64,000 nucleotides of DNA from VRUE01 sp035693025 (GTDB lineage Bacteria > Actinomycetota > Thermoleophilia > Solirubrobacterales > 70-9): assembly GCA_035693025.1 (NCBI GenBank), contig DASSHI010000012.1, forward strand, positions 66,674 through 130,673, written 5' to 3'. The first letter of the stretch is position 1. The number at the start of each line of letters is the position of its first letter. A model generated the notes under the pieces. It did no database searches and was not told the DNA's origin. It was given only the letters and a program-made list of their open reading frames with translations. Shown here piece after piece: positions 33,698 to 41,529 of the stretch. A program made the position numbers and the translations under genes.

Positions 33698-35658
33698 AAG
33701 TTCGAGACTAACCGCGCCGCCCCCGGACGCGGAGCAGGGGGCAATCCATATCTGACTCTCTTGCCCCCTGCGGGAGCAGAGGAGGCGGCGCTAATGTTTG
33801 GCGGCCCGGAGAGGTGGCCGAGTGGCTGAAGGCACTCGCCTGCTAAGCGAGTAGGGGGCGCAAGCTCTCTCGAGGGTTCGAATCCCTCCCTCTCCGCCAA
33901 ATTTGCGAAGTACGAACACCCAGCAACGGAAGGCGGCCCTTCGGGGCCGTCTTTTGCCTGGGCGGCGCGGTCACGGATAGCTTCGGCCTCTGCCAGCACG
34001 CCTTCGGCCAGGTCATCGGCCAGCAGGACGGCGTAGGGGTCGGTCAGCTCCGCGCTCACGGCGCGGGCGATCGTTTCGCCCGCCGCCTCGTCCCATTCCG
34101 GCATGACGTAGAGCTTCTTGAAGAACGCCTGGTTCAGGCCGCGCTTGGTGGCCTCGTCGGCGTCGCGGTATACGGCCGCCACGTCCTCGGCCAGCTCCAA
34201 GGCCATGCGCAGCAGCTTGGCGTCCAGAGCCAAGCTGTCTTCGGTTTCGGCCAACGATTCCTCGGCTGCCTGTATTTCGTCCTTGAGCCGGGCACGTTCC
34301 TCGCGGAAGGCGTCGGGCGACACGTCGTCGCCCTCCTCGACGTGCAGGCGGATCAGGCGGGACTGTTGGGCCTTGAGCTTGTCGATCAGCTCGGTCTTGG
34401 CGGCCTTAACTTGGCCTACCGCGTGCTGACTGACGGCGACCAGTTCCTTGATCGCTTTGGTGCGCTTCTCTACGTCCTCGGGCGTGAGCTGCACAGGCCG
34501 CTCGGCGTAGTAGCGGGCTATCGCGTCCTCGATCAGCTCAGGTCGGATGTTGGCCCGCATGGTGCAGGCTCCGCTCCTGGTGCGGTCAACGCAGAAGTAG
34601 TAGGCGTAGCGCTGGCCATTCTTGCCCCGGCTCAGGCCGTAGACCAAGCGCTTGCCGCACTCGCTGCAGAAGACGCTGCCCTTCAAGTAGTGCTGGTGCT
34701 TCTGCGAGCGCTCGCCGGAGACGCGCTTTTCGTCCAGCAGCGCCTGTACGCGGTCGAACGTGTCCTCGTCGGTCAGAGCCTCGTGGCGGCCCCGGAAGGT
34801 CTGCTCGTCCTCGGTGCCGCGCTTGTAGACGATCCACCCGGCGTAGTAGGGGTCGCGCAGGATGCGCTGCAAGCTCGCCGTGGCGACCTTCTGCGGTGAG
34901 CGGTTCTTGCGCGGGCGCGAACGCAGGCCCAGGCGGTACAGCTCGTCGCGTAGCTGCGAGAGCGAATAGGTGCCACTAGCGTAGAGCTGGAACGCCAGGG
35001 TCAAGAACGGGGCGCGCTCCGGGTCGGGGCTGACGCTGGGAATGGTGCGGCCATCCGGCAGCCGTTCCACGTCATTCAGATAGCCGAGGCGCGTCCAGCC
35101 GTAGGTGCCGCCGCTCTTTGCCTTCTGGAAGATGCCCTGGGCTACGTTGCGGCCGGTCTTCATCGACTCGTACTGGTTGTTGAGCGCGAACATACCCTCC
35201 ATGAAGAAGGACTCCGGGGTGTCCTCGCCGACCATCGGCTCGGTGATGGAAACAATCCGCGCTCCTGCGGTCTTGACCAGCTCGCGGGTACGCCAATGGT
35301 CAAGCTGGTTGCGCGCCCAGCGGTTCAGCGCCCAGACGATCACATAGTCGATACGGGTGGCCTCGCGCGCGTTCAGCGCCTTCAGTTCATCGAGCATTGC
35401 CAGGAAGTCGGTGCGCTTATGCAGGTCTACGAAGGCGCTCTTACCGGGGTCGGAGAACTCGCGCACGATCTCGGCGTCAAGCTGGGCGGCCTTGTCTTCG
35501 GCGGCCTCGCGTTGAGCGGCGATTGAGAGCCCGTCGCGGTCGTAGCCGGTGTTGACCTGGCCCTCGGACGAGACACGTAGGTAGACGAAGGCCCGCTTGC
35601 TACGGGCGGCTTCCGCCGTTTCGGCCTCTGCGTTCTTTGACGATTTCTGAGTCGGCAT
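33478..35658 (-). CDS. Large serine recombinase (integrase) reading through attL
   Basis: 726 residues as it stands. Resolvase domain: RAFVYLRVSSEGQ with the catalytic Ser, then YVIVWALNRWARNQ. The recombinase domain (TYGWTRLGYLND; LQRILRDPYYAGWIVYKRG) is followed by a zinc ribbon (CSECGKR...YYFCVDRTRSGAC) and a coiled coil, then a C-terminal domain. The first ~587 residues are element DNA. The rest (from AEREGFEPSRELAPP) is antisense of the tRNA and then of the aldolase gene, stopping at 33478. AGGGG precedes ATG 35658. If the 55-bp repeats are the att sites, the excised circle would instead end the protein about 28 residues past the repeat edge. Confidence 0.9.
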   Translation of the reverse strand: MPTQKSSKNAEAETAEAARSKRAFVYLRVSSEGQVNTGYDRDGLSIAAQREAAEDKAAQLDAEIVREFSDPGKSAFVDLHKRTDFLAMLDELKALNAREATRIDYVIVWALNRWARNQLDHWRTRELVKTAGARIVSITEPMVGEDTPESFFMEGMFALNNQYESMKTGRNVAQGIFQKAKSGGTYGWTRLGYLNDVERLPDGRTIPSVSPDPERAPFLTLAFQLYASGTYSLSQLRDELYRLGLRSRPRKNRSPQKVATASLQRILRDPYYAGWIVYKRGTEDEQTFRGRHEALTDEDTFDRVQALLDEKRVSGERSQKHQHYLKGSVFCSECGKRLVYGLSRGKNGQRYAYYFCVDRTRSGACTMRANIRPELIEDAIARYYAERPVQLTPEDVEKRTKAIKELVAVSQHAVGQVKAAKTELIDKLKAQQSRLIRLHVEEGDDVSPDAFREERARLKDEIQAAEESLAETEDSLALDAKLLRMALELAEDVAAVYRDADEATKRGLNQAFFKKLYVMPEWDEAAGETIARAVSAELTDPYAVLLADDLAEGVLAEAEAIRDRAAQAKDGPEGPPSVAGCSYFANLAEREGFEPSRELAPPTRLAGECLQPLGHLSGPPNISAASSAPAGGKRVRYGLPPAPRPGAARLVSNLWTPPSTRLTRDTRRSSPRSRRRSPSSISTRWRSTPPRCWDGRAASRSAWRASRCAAGPCWTARCAATRASPA
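33808..33899 (+). tRNA. tRNA-Ser (GCU anticodon), integration site
   Basis: GGAGAGG acceptor strand, TGGCCGAGTGG D-arm, anticodon loop CTGCTAA (GCT), long variable arm, GGTTCGAATCC, CCTCTCC and discriminator G, then encoded CCA (33897-33899). Bases from 33843 on belong to the 55-bp repeat that recurs at 48928, so the 3' half is supplied by the integrated element. Confidence 0.96.
33843..33897 (+). repeat. attL: 55-bp direct repeat (within the tRNA gene)
   Basis: From the base after the anticodon's first positions (CTAAGCGAG...) to the first C of CCA. Identical to 48928-48982. The flanking bases differ immediately (G33842 versus A48927; C33898 versus T48983). Confidence 0.92.
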
Positions 35659-35659
35659 T

Positions 35660-35754
35660 TCCCCTCCCTTCGCGCTTATCTCAGTATTGATTTGCTACGT
35701 ATAAGTATACAAGGTGGATGTGACACCACTTTGGTAGATGTGACTATTTTGCGG
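35660..35754. promoter_or_regulatory. AT-rich region between Replic_Relax and recombinase genes
   Basis: Contains near-palindromic GTATAAGTATAC (about 35700-35711) and two copies of GATGTGAC about 20 bp apart (near 35717 and 35737). On the minus strand TATACTTAT-like hexamers lie about 45-50 bp before the recombinase start, so the recombinase promoter and perhaps an operator are here. Confidence 0.4.
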
Positions 35755-36567
35755 TCATTTGGTATCGCTTACTATCTGAACTCCGGCAGTGAATCGCTCC
35801 ACTTGGAACAACTCGCGCGACCGGCTCGGAAGCCGTTTGACGCACGCCTTGATTGCGTCTACCCGCTTGTCGTCCAGCGCCAGCCACAGGACTTTCGGAA
35901 AGACGCCGCGCGCCACTTGCTCCTTCCCGCTGGTCTCGTAGTCCAGATAGCGCCTGAGCTGCCCCTCGAGTGCGCGGCTGCCCTCGGTTCCCATGTCAAT
36001 CTCGATGAAGTAGACGAACTCAAATTCCCCGGCTCCAAGGAGTAGGTAGCTGTCGGGCTTGAGGACGACGCTCTGAGCGCCGATTCCGCCATAGCGACGC
36101 CAACAGGCAGGCTCAGCACTCAGTGCAAGCAACTCGATGCGGCGGGAGCGGTCGGCCTCTATGAGCTGCGTGTGCAGCTCGGCAACTTGCAAAGCATGAG
36201 CCAGGAACAAGGTCCCCGGCATCTGCGACCGCCGCCAACGCCGCTTCGGTTGCCAGCCGCGTTCAATAGCGAGGCGTTGTCCAGCCAGGCCCAGGCGGTA
36301 GACGAACCCGGCGCTACCCGCGCGCGCCCCGCCGACCTGGCGCGGCAGGCGTTCCAAGCAGTCGAGACGGGTCAGGCGCAGCAGCGCCCGGCGTGCAGCC
36401 CGAGCGCTGGTCGCTGCATCGAGGCTGCCCGCGAAGTGCATACGCGCGAGCTGGGAGCCGGTCACGAAGCGAAGCTCTGACACGCTCATGAGGACCGCTT
36501 GGTCGTGCTCGGTGAGCTGGCGATGCAGCCTGCCGATGACTGCCGCCGTGACGTTGCGACCAGTCAT
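35755..36567 (-). CDS. Replic_Relax family replication-relaxation protein
   Basis: 270 residues, ATG 36567. The N-terminal winged helix (LTEHDQAVLMSVSELRFVTGSQLARMHF) and the pattern FVYRLGLAGQRLA, then LFLAHALQVAELHTQLIEAD, KPDSYLLL, and YFIEIDMGTEGS match the Replic_Relax family found on actinobacterial and firmicute plasmids and integrative elements. Such proteins are thought to assist replication or transfer, perhaps at an origin; the exact role is unproven. About 95 bp of AT-rich DNA separates it from the recombinase gene. Confidence 0.85.
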   Translation of the reverse strand: MTGRNVTAAVIGRLHRQLTEHDQAVLMSVSELRFVTGSQLARMHFAGSLDAATSARAARRALLRLTRLDCLERLPRQVGGARAGSAGFVYRLGLAGQRLAIERGWQPKRRWRRSQMPGTLFLAHALQVAELHTQLIEADRSRRIELLALSAEPACWRRYGGIGAQSVVLKPDSYLLLGAGEFEFVYFIEIDMGTEGSRALEGQLRRYLDYETSGKEQVARGVFPKVLWLALDDKRVDAIKACVKRLPSRSRELFQVERFTAGVQIVSDTK

Positions 36568-36679
36568 TTGTGACTCCGTTTTGGAGTAATAGTCAGTGGC
36601 AGATTCGGCTGGCGAGGCGCATTGGGACTGAGAATGCGCTCCGGCTTGCTCGACGCGACCGGACGGGCGAGCGGCGGGG

Positions 36680-38770
36680 TCATGGATGGCTCCGGCGCTT
36701 GCGGCCCACGGGAACCGTGCTCCGCTTAGGTGCCTGGGCTTGGCGACGGAGGGCTATCTCAACCTCCTGCTTGGCGCGGGCGAAACGGGTGCGTGAGGAT
36801 TCCCGCACCGCTTCTGTGCTCCCCAACGGCTCGGGGGGCGCTGGCGTCCGCAGCGTCACTGGCCAGGCCGTGCTGCCGTTGTCGAGCGCAACCCGTGCGG
36901 CTATGGAGTAAGCGTCGAGTGCTTGCAAATCTTCGGTGCTAAGGCTGGGTGCAAACAGCGGCGCCAGTTTCTTGGCGTCCTCAGCACTCAGAGCGAATAC
37001 CGCCTTGGAGCGAGCGTTGGCGAGTACGACTTCCCGCAGCTCTTTGGGGAGCTGAGCGAGGTTCTGATGAGCTGCCGTCATGGCAAGCTCGTACTTGCGC
37101 CCCTGGGCGAACATCTCGTCCCAGGGAATGGGAGCCGAGGCGAAGTCCTGCACCTCATCGACGTAGAGACCGAAGGGGCGGCGGTGCTTGGCTGGGACGG
37201 CGGCCCGCTCGGCGGCCGCCTGCCACAGTCCGGTGAGCACCAGGCAGCCGAGGAGCTGCGCGGTCTCGGTGCCGATCAGACCCTTGGGCAAGTTGACCAG
37301 CAGAACCTTGTCTTCGGCCATGATTGCCTTGAGCGACGTGGCCGGGGCGGCCTGGCCGACGATGGCCCGGATGGCGGGGCGGGCCGTAAAGGCCCGCACC
37401 TTGTTGAGCAGCGGCGCGACCACGGTGGTCTGTTCGCGCTGGGACAGGTTCTCGAACCACTGCCAGTCGGGGCCGAGGCCCAGCGGATCGTCCAGGTCGG
37501 CCAGCACGCGGGCGCGGAAGCTTGGATCGAGGTAGAGGCGCGGCAAATCAAGCAGCGTGGAGCCGTTACGCCGCGCCAGGGTCAGCAGGCCCATGTGGGT
37601 CAATTGGGCCGTGCGCGGCCCCCAGAACGCCTCCCAGAGCCTTTGAAACAGCTCCCCGAGTTGGTCGGCTATGAGTGATGGATCGGCGCTTGAAGCGAGC
37701 GGATTGAAGCCCACCGCGTAATCCGGGTCGATGGGATCGAGCAACACGACGTCATCTATCCGTTCAGGGGGGATGAGGTCGAGCAAGTCGCTCACCAAGT
37801 CGCCGTTCGTCTCGACCACGGCCAGCCCCCGCCCCTGTTCGAGGTCGTCGCGGATCAGGTTCTTGAGCAGACTGGTCTTGCCCGTTCCGGTTGGGCCAAG
37901 GACGTAGAGCCCTCGCGTGGAGGCCGCCGGCGAGATGGCGACGGGCCGGGTGAGGCCCATGAAGTCGCTCTCGCCCAAGGCCCGACCCCAGATAGGCAGC
38001 TCCGTACTCGGAACCAGGCGCTTGGCCGCCCCGAGCTCTAGTCCGGGGATGTCCGGGGCGTCAATCGGCCAGCCGATGACAGCAGCCACCTCCGGGGCGC
38101 TCATATAGCGCCCGCGCTGGGCGAACAGATGCGCGAGCTGGCCATACCAATAGGGGTCGGCGACGAGCTGGCCGTGCGGGGTACTGAGGCTGCGCAGGAC
38201 CGCGCTCGTACGCTGCATGAGCAGCGAAGAACGGGCTGGATCGGAGGAGCTGACGCACAGCTCGCCTACACCACTCACCCCCGGCTCGGCCAGCTTGGCA
38301 CGCAAGGCCCGCAGCCGTCCGACCAACTGGTTGTCCGGCAGGTCGGGCAGATGAGGGCGCGAGCCTGACCGCAGAGTCCAGGTGAGACGCACCGACTCGT
38401 CTTCATTCAGAGGGAACAGGCTCGACAGCAGGCTTGCGGCGATAGAGGGCAGCTCGTCGGTACGCAAAGCAGCCGCGGCAGGTGCAAGCTGCCAGAGGGA
38501 GCGCCGTCCCGATGGACGTGGCGGGGCGTCGATGGCCTGCAAGTGCAGGCTGGGGATCGCCGCCCGGAGGTTGCCGGTTACGGCATCGGTCGCGTTGGGA
38601 CTGACGCCGAGCCGGTGAGTGATGTTCTCGGCAGTAGCGCTCAGGTCGAACACCAGACGTACACCATGTGCCGCGCCCGAGAAGGCAGAGAGCGTGGCAA
38701 CTACTGAGTCCTGGGTGACATCGCGCGGGAACTTGAGCTTGAACCAGTCCAGCTTGCCGTGCTCCGTCAC
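36680..38770 (-). CDS. FtsK/TraG-like DNA-translocation ATPase
   Basis: 696 residues from GTG 38770. The N-terminal ~250 residues are a specific domain of unknown fold. The ATPase core has Walker A VLGPTGTGKTSLLKNLI, VVLLDPIDPDYAVGFNPL (common in conjugative coupling proteins), Walker B FGLYVDEVQDFA, and a sensor-like MTAAHQNLAQLP. No membrane spans are evident at the N-terminus, which differs from classical VirD4. It likely pumps element DNA during transfer, coupled with the Replic_Relax protein. Its start overlaps the stop of the 49-residue gene (GTGA). Confidence 0.88.
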   Translation of the reverse strand: MTEHGKLDWFKLKFPRDVTQDSVVATLSAFSGAAHGVRLVFDLSATAENITHRLGVSPNATDAVTGNLRAAIPSLHLQAIDAPPRPSGRRSLWQLAPAAAALRTDELPSIAASLLSSLFPLNEDESVRLTWTLRSGSRPHLPDLPDNQLVGRLRALRAKLAEPGVSGVGELCVSSSDPARSSLLMQRTSAVLRSLSTPHGQLVADPYWYGQLAHLFAQRGRYMSAPEVAAVIGWPIDAPDIPGLELGAAKRLVPSTELPIWGRALGESDFMGLTRPVAISPAASTRGLYVLGPTGTGKTSLLKNLIRDDLEQGRGLAVVETNGDLVSDLLDLIPPERIDDVVLLDPIDPDYAVGFNPLASSADPSLIADQLGELFQRLWEAFWGPRTAQLTHMGLLTLARRNGSTLLDLPRLYLDPSFRARVLADLDDPLGLGPDWQWFENLSQREQTTVVAPLLNKVRAFTARPAIRAIVGQAAPATSLKAIMAEDKVLLVNLPKGLIGTETAQLLGCLVLTGLWQAAAERAAVPAKHRRPFGLYVDEVQDFASAPIPWDEMFAQGRKYELAMTAAHQNLAQLPKELREVVLANARSKAVFALSAEDAKKLAPLFAPSLSTEDLQALDAYSIAARVALDNGSTAWPVTLRTPAPPEPLGSTEAVRESSRTRFARAKQEVEIALRRQAQAPKRSTVPVGRKRRSHP

Positions 38771-38916
38771 TCTTGGGACTCCTCGCCCTCGGCCAGCACA
38801 CGGGCGTATTGCAACAGCGCCCAGGCAAAGCGATCCCAGTCAATGTCCGTCCGGCGCTCGGCGGTGACTGACACGCGCGTCAGGCGCTTTTTTCTAGTTT
38901 GTCTTGGTCTCGGCAT
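38767..38916 (-). CDS. 49-residue basic small protein upstream of the ATPase
   Basis: ATG 38916, stop TGA 38767-38769 overlapping the ATPase GTG. A strong site (GGGAGG, 7 bp) precedes the ATG. The protein starts MPRPRQTRKKRLTRVSVTAE (very basic), followed by an amphipathic part (DWDRFAWALLQYARVLAEG) and ends EESQE. Coupled translation and the basic/acidic halves suggest a small DNA- or ATPase-binding partner; function inferred from position only. Confidence 0.65.
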   Translation of the reverse strand: MPRPRQTRKKRLTRVSVTAERRTDIDWDRFAWALLQYARVLAEGEESQE

Positions 38917-39002
38917 CGTTTACCTCCCTTCATTCCTTGCTGCCGTGAAAGCCACGCATTCGGGGATGAGGGTGAGGGCTCAGGTGCCAACGTGAACCTT
39001 CC

Positions 39003-39032
39003 ATTGTCCGATGCCTTCCCTTGGCTGGTCAA
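39003..39032 (-). promoter_or_regulatory. Candidate promoter for the small-gene/ATPase operon
   Basis: On the minus strand, TTGACC (39027-39032) and GACAAT (39003-39008) are spaced by 18 bp. This lies 87 bp before ATG 38916. It is a plausible sigma-70-type match, not proven. Confidence 0.3.
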
Positions 39033-39056
39033 GATGTGGAATTGACATTCGCGGAA

Positions 39057-39224
39057 TCAGTGACGGGTGTGGAAAAACACCAGCCGCAGTACGACAGCAA
39101 CGATGCCGCCGACTATGACCAGGGGAACAGCGGCGTGGGCCAAAGCGACGAGCGTGGGACCCGCCGAGACCAGCACGCTCAAGGTTACGATGGCGATAAT
39201 GAGCAACATCATGGGCTTGTTCAT
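39057..39224 (-). CDS. 55-residue two-span membrane protein
   Basis: ATG 39224 to TGA 39057. Two hydrophobic segments, MMLLIIAIVTLSVLVSAG and AAVPLVIVGGIVAVVLRLVFF, joined by a short loop, with a basic C-terminus (RH). It is upstream of the ATPase operon on the same strand. Such small membrane proteins are common in conjugative and integrative elements. Unknown function; supported by reading frame and hydrophobic pattern. Confidence 0.55.
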   Translation of the reverse strand: MNKPMMLLIIAIVTLSVLVSAGPTLVALAHAAVPLVIVGGIVAVVLRLVFFHTRH

Positions 39225-39281
39225 GGCCGTATCGTCAGGGACGCGAGTGGGTGCTTTCGGGGTCTGGGCTGGGGGACTCCG

Positions 39282-40282
39282 GTGAGCCGGAAAGCCGCTG
39301 CTTCACCATCCGAGCTGGCCGCCGAGCTGGGCAGACTGCTTCGTTCTGGCGTTACCACTGACGGTCTGCGTGACTGCGCGCAGGTTCTAGGCTTGGCGCT
39401 TGTGAAGGCCAAGTCGGCCAGCAACGAATCCGCCGACCTTGCCGTCGCCGCCCACACCCTCATGACCGAGGCTGCCAAGCGGGCTGACGATGGAGCATTC
39501 GGTCCCGCCGCGACCCTGCTGGGGCTGGCACCCGGTACCCGTAGCACCATGCTCAAGGATCGCCGCCGCCAGGCAGCAGAACTGCTGCACGTTTCCACTG
39601 AGCATCTGCGTAAGGACCGCGAGCCTCTGCTGATCGAGGCCGTGGCCGACGAGAGCTGTACGCGGCCGACAGCGCCTACAGGCTCCGGCACCGCCACCGC
39701 ACCGAACCGGAGCGCGAACCGGAGCGCTCAGGGCTCAGGATCGACTGGCTGGAGCAGCACCGGGCCTACCGGCGTATCTGGACGCCGCTCGCGGGTCTAA
39801 GAGACGACCTACTTGTACTCAGGAACTACCTGGCCGAAAAGGCTGAAGACCGTGCCGCAGTTGCCGACCGGCTGTGCAGCCTCACCTGGCATTGGGCCAG
39901 GTTCGAGCTGGCGCTTGAGCGCTTCGTACGGGAGCAGGGCGGACTCTGGCTGCTAGCCGATATGGAGAGCGAGATAGCCGCCGCCGATGCCATCCATCAG
40001 CTACAGCTCAACGTGCCGCTGGGGGAGGCCGACTGCTCGTGGCTCAGGACTCTGCTGCTCGATTCCCCACATGAGGAGCTGGACGGCTTCGCTGATGGCC
40101 TGGTGGAAGCCGGAGAGCGCCGCAAGGAGTTGATGGGGGTTTGGCTGGCCTGGGCAGGCTGCCCGCGGCCGGACGACTCAGGCTGCACTTGCGGCTACCA
40201 CGCCTGGCAGTACACGGCCGATGAATTCATCCGCCTGATTGACGAGGACTGGTACCGAGTGGCGGATTGGTACCGGCAGTAG
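39282..40282 (+). pseudogene. Unknown element protein, apparent -1 frameshift
   Basis: GTG 39282 opens a frame coding SELAAELGRLLRSGVTTDG... up to VADE at ~39653. Good coding then continues in the frame one base back (ELYAADSAYRLRHR... to stop 40282), with a Trp-rich, helical C-terminal half (TWHWARFELALERF; GYHAWQYTADEFIRL). Joined, it would be ~333 residues. The central APGTRSTMLKDRRRQAAELL with following REPLLIEAVADE resembles small helical modules seen in other actinobacterial accessory proteins. One base is missing or extra in the shared GAGAG near 39653. Function unknown. Confidence 0.65.
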
Positions 40283-40325
40283 CCTTACGACCATTCTCAG
40301 GCCGCAGGCGATATAGGAGGCAAAT

Positions 40326-41132
40326 GTGGCAGGACAAGAACTTGAGAGGGCAGCCGATCTAATTGGACGCGCCTACGCAGATGGCGAGTTGTCGAGAGAG
40401 TCAGCCAATAGCCTTCGGGCCGTCGGAAACATTGCCGGGGAGCTTGGCCCCGCCCTTGGCGTCTCCGGCGAAGCCGGAGACTTGCTGTTGGTAACGATTC
40501 TTGTTGACGACTCAACCTCGATAACTGAAGCGCCCTACGGCCCAGAGGCGGTTCGGCTCGGACATAACCTCTGCCTTGACGTGCTCGAAGGCCGCTTTGA
40601 CAGGCAGGTCTTGGTGCATACGCGCTATTTGAATGGTGGCTCCCTATCACCGTTTATGCCGGTGAACGTTGCCCTTCGGCTATCTGATGCCAACTACCGG
40701 CCAGAGGTACCCAAGACGCCCTTGCACCGCCAGACCGTAATCACGCTTGGGTCGGTAATGACCAAGGTGCGAGCGGAGCGGGAGGAAGGCCGCCGTGTGC
40801 GCGCGTTCACCTTGCTTGTTACCGATGGCGGCGACAACGCATCCAGTCACCTTACGGCAGAACACGTCCGCTTTTTGGTCAAAGACATGTTGGACTTCTC
40901 AGACGATTACATCGTTGGCGCTATGGGCATCGGCGACTCCCAGCAGTTCCGCGGAATCTTCACGGACATGGGCGTTCCGCAAGACTGGATAATGACGCCG
41001 GATGCGACCGCGGCAGACATAGAACGAGTGTTTAAAGATAAAGTAGTGCCTGCGCTTTCGATAGCTCTAACTGGTGGGGAGGCAGAGTGGACTCATTTGC
41101 TCGAAGCTGGGCCGCCAGTCTCCAGTGACTAA
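40326..41132 (+). CDS. von Willebrand factor A domain protein
   Basis: 268 residues from GTG 40326 with AGGAGG upstream. The MIDAS-type motif VDDSTSIT (D-x-S-x-S), a downstream Thr region, and LLVTDGGDN (metal-binding Asp) show a VWA fold with an intact metal site. No signal peptide or membrane span, so it is cytoplasmic. VWA proteins act as protein-binding scaffolds, often with AAA ATPases or in conflict systems. The neighbours are a 110-residue protein and a J-domain membrane protein. Their link is inferred from position. Confidence 0.8.
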   Translation: MAGQELERAADLIGRAYADGELSRESANSLRAVGNIAGELGPALGVSGEAGDLLLVTILVDDSTSITEAPYGPEAVRLGHNLCLDVLEGRFDRQVLVHTRYLNGGSLSPFMPVNVALRLSDANYRPEVPKTPLHRQTVITLGSVMTKVRAEREEGRRVRAFTLLVTDGGDNASSHLTAEHVRFLVKDMLDFSDDYIVGAMGIGDSQQFRGIFTDMGVPQDWIMTPDATAADIERVFKDKVVPALSIALTGGEAEWTHLLEAGPPVSSD

Positions 41133-41461
41133 TGGCCGCTGGTACCGTCTTCTCCTTCATCAGGCGCCCAAAATGCCTCGCCGGTTACATAGATACCCCT
41201 GCCCGGCTTGTTATCCAGCGGCCTTCCTTCTTTTCCGTCGAACGCAGAGCCGGTGAATACATTTTCTGGCCCGTAAATCCTCTGAAGTGTCTTAAGACTA
41301 TGTTGGCCCTCGGGAGTGTCTAAGTCAACCTGTTGATCAATCCATATAAAACCCTGGGCCTTCATCTCCTGCCAGTTCGCTTCAGTGATCTTGTCGAAGT
41401 GCGAGGCGGCAAACTCTGCGTCGCTATCTGGTCGAGGCTGCTCGCCGGGAGTACTGCTCAT
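41129..41461 (-). CDS. 110-residue acidic protein of unknown function
   Basis: ATG 41461 with GGTGAGG upstream; a GTG at 41476 would add 5. Soluble, acidic, no Cys. Recognisable stretches are HFDKITEANWQEMKAQGFIW and TPEGQHSLKTLQRIYGPENV. It overlaps the convergent VWA gene by 4 bp. No family is recognised. It lies between the VWA and J-domain genes but is on the other strand. Confidence 0.6.
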   Translation of the reverse strand: MSSTPGEQPRPDSDAEFAASHFDKITEANWQEMKAQGFIWIDQQVDLDTPEGQHSLKTLQRIYGPENVFTGSAFDGKEGRPLDNKPGRGIYVTGEAFWAPDEGEDGTSGH

Positions 41462-41529
41462 ATGTTGATTCCTCACCTACAGCGTACGTCAGGAGTCCTG
41501 ACAAGTCCAGAGGTGTCCCGAGCTTGAGC

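Noticed and set aside
39282..40282. Programmed -1 frameshifting
   Set aside because: No X-XXY-YYZ heptamer or downstream pseudoknot is evident; decay or sequence error is simpler.
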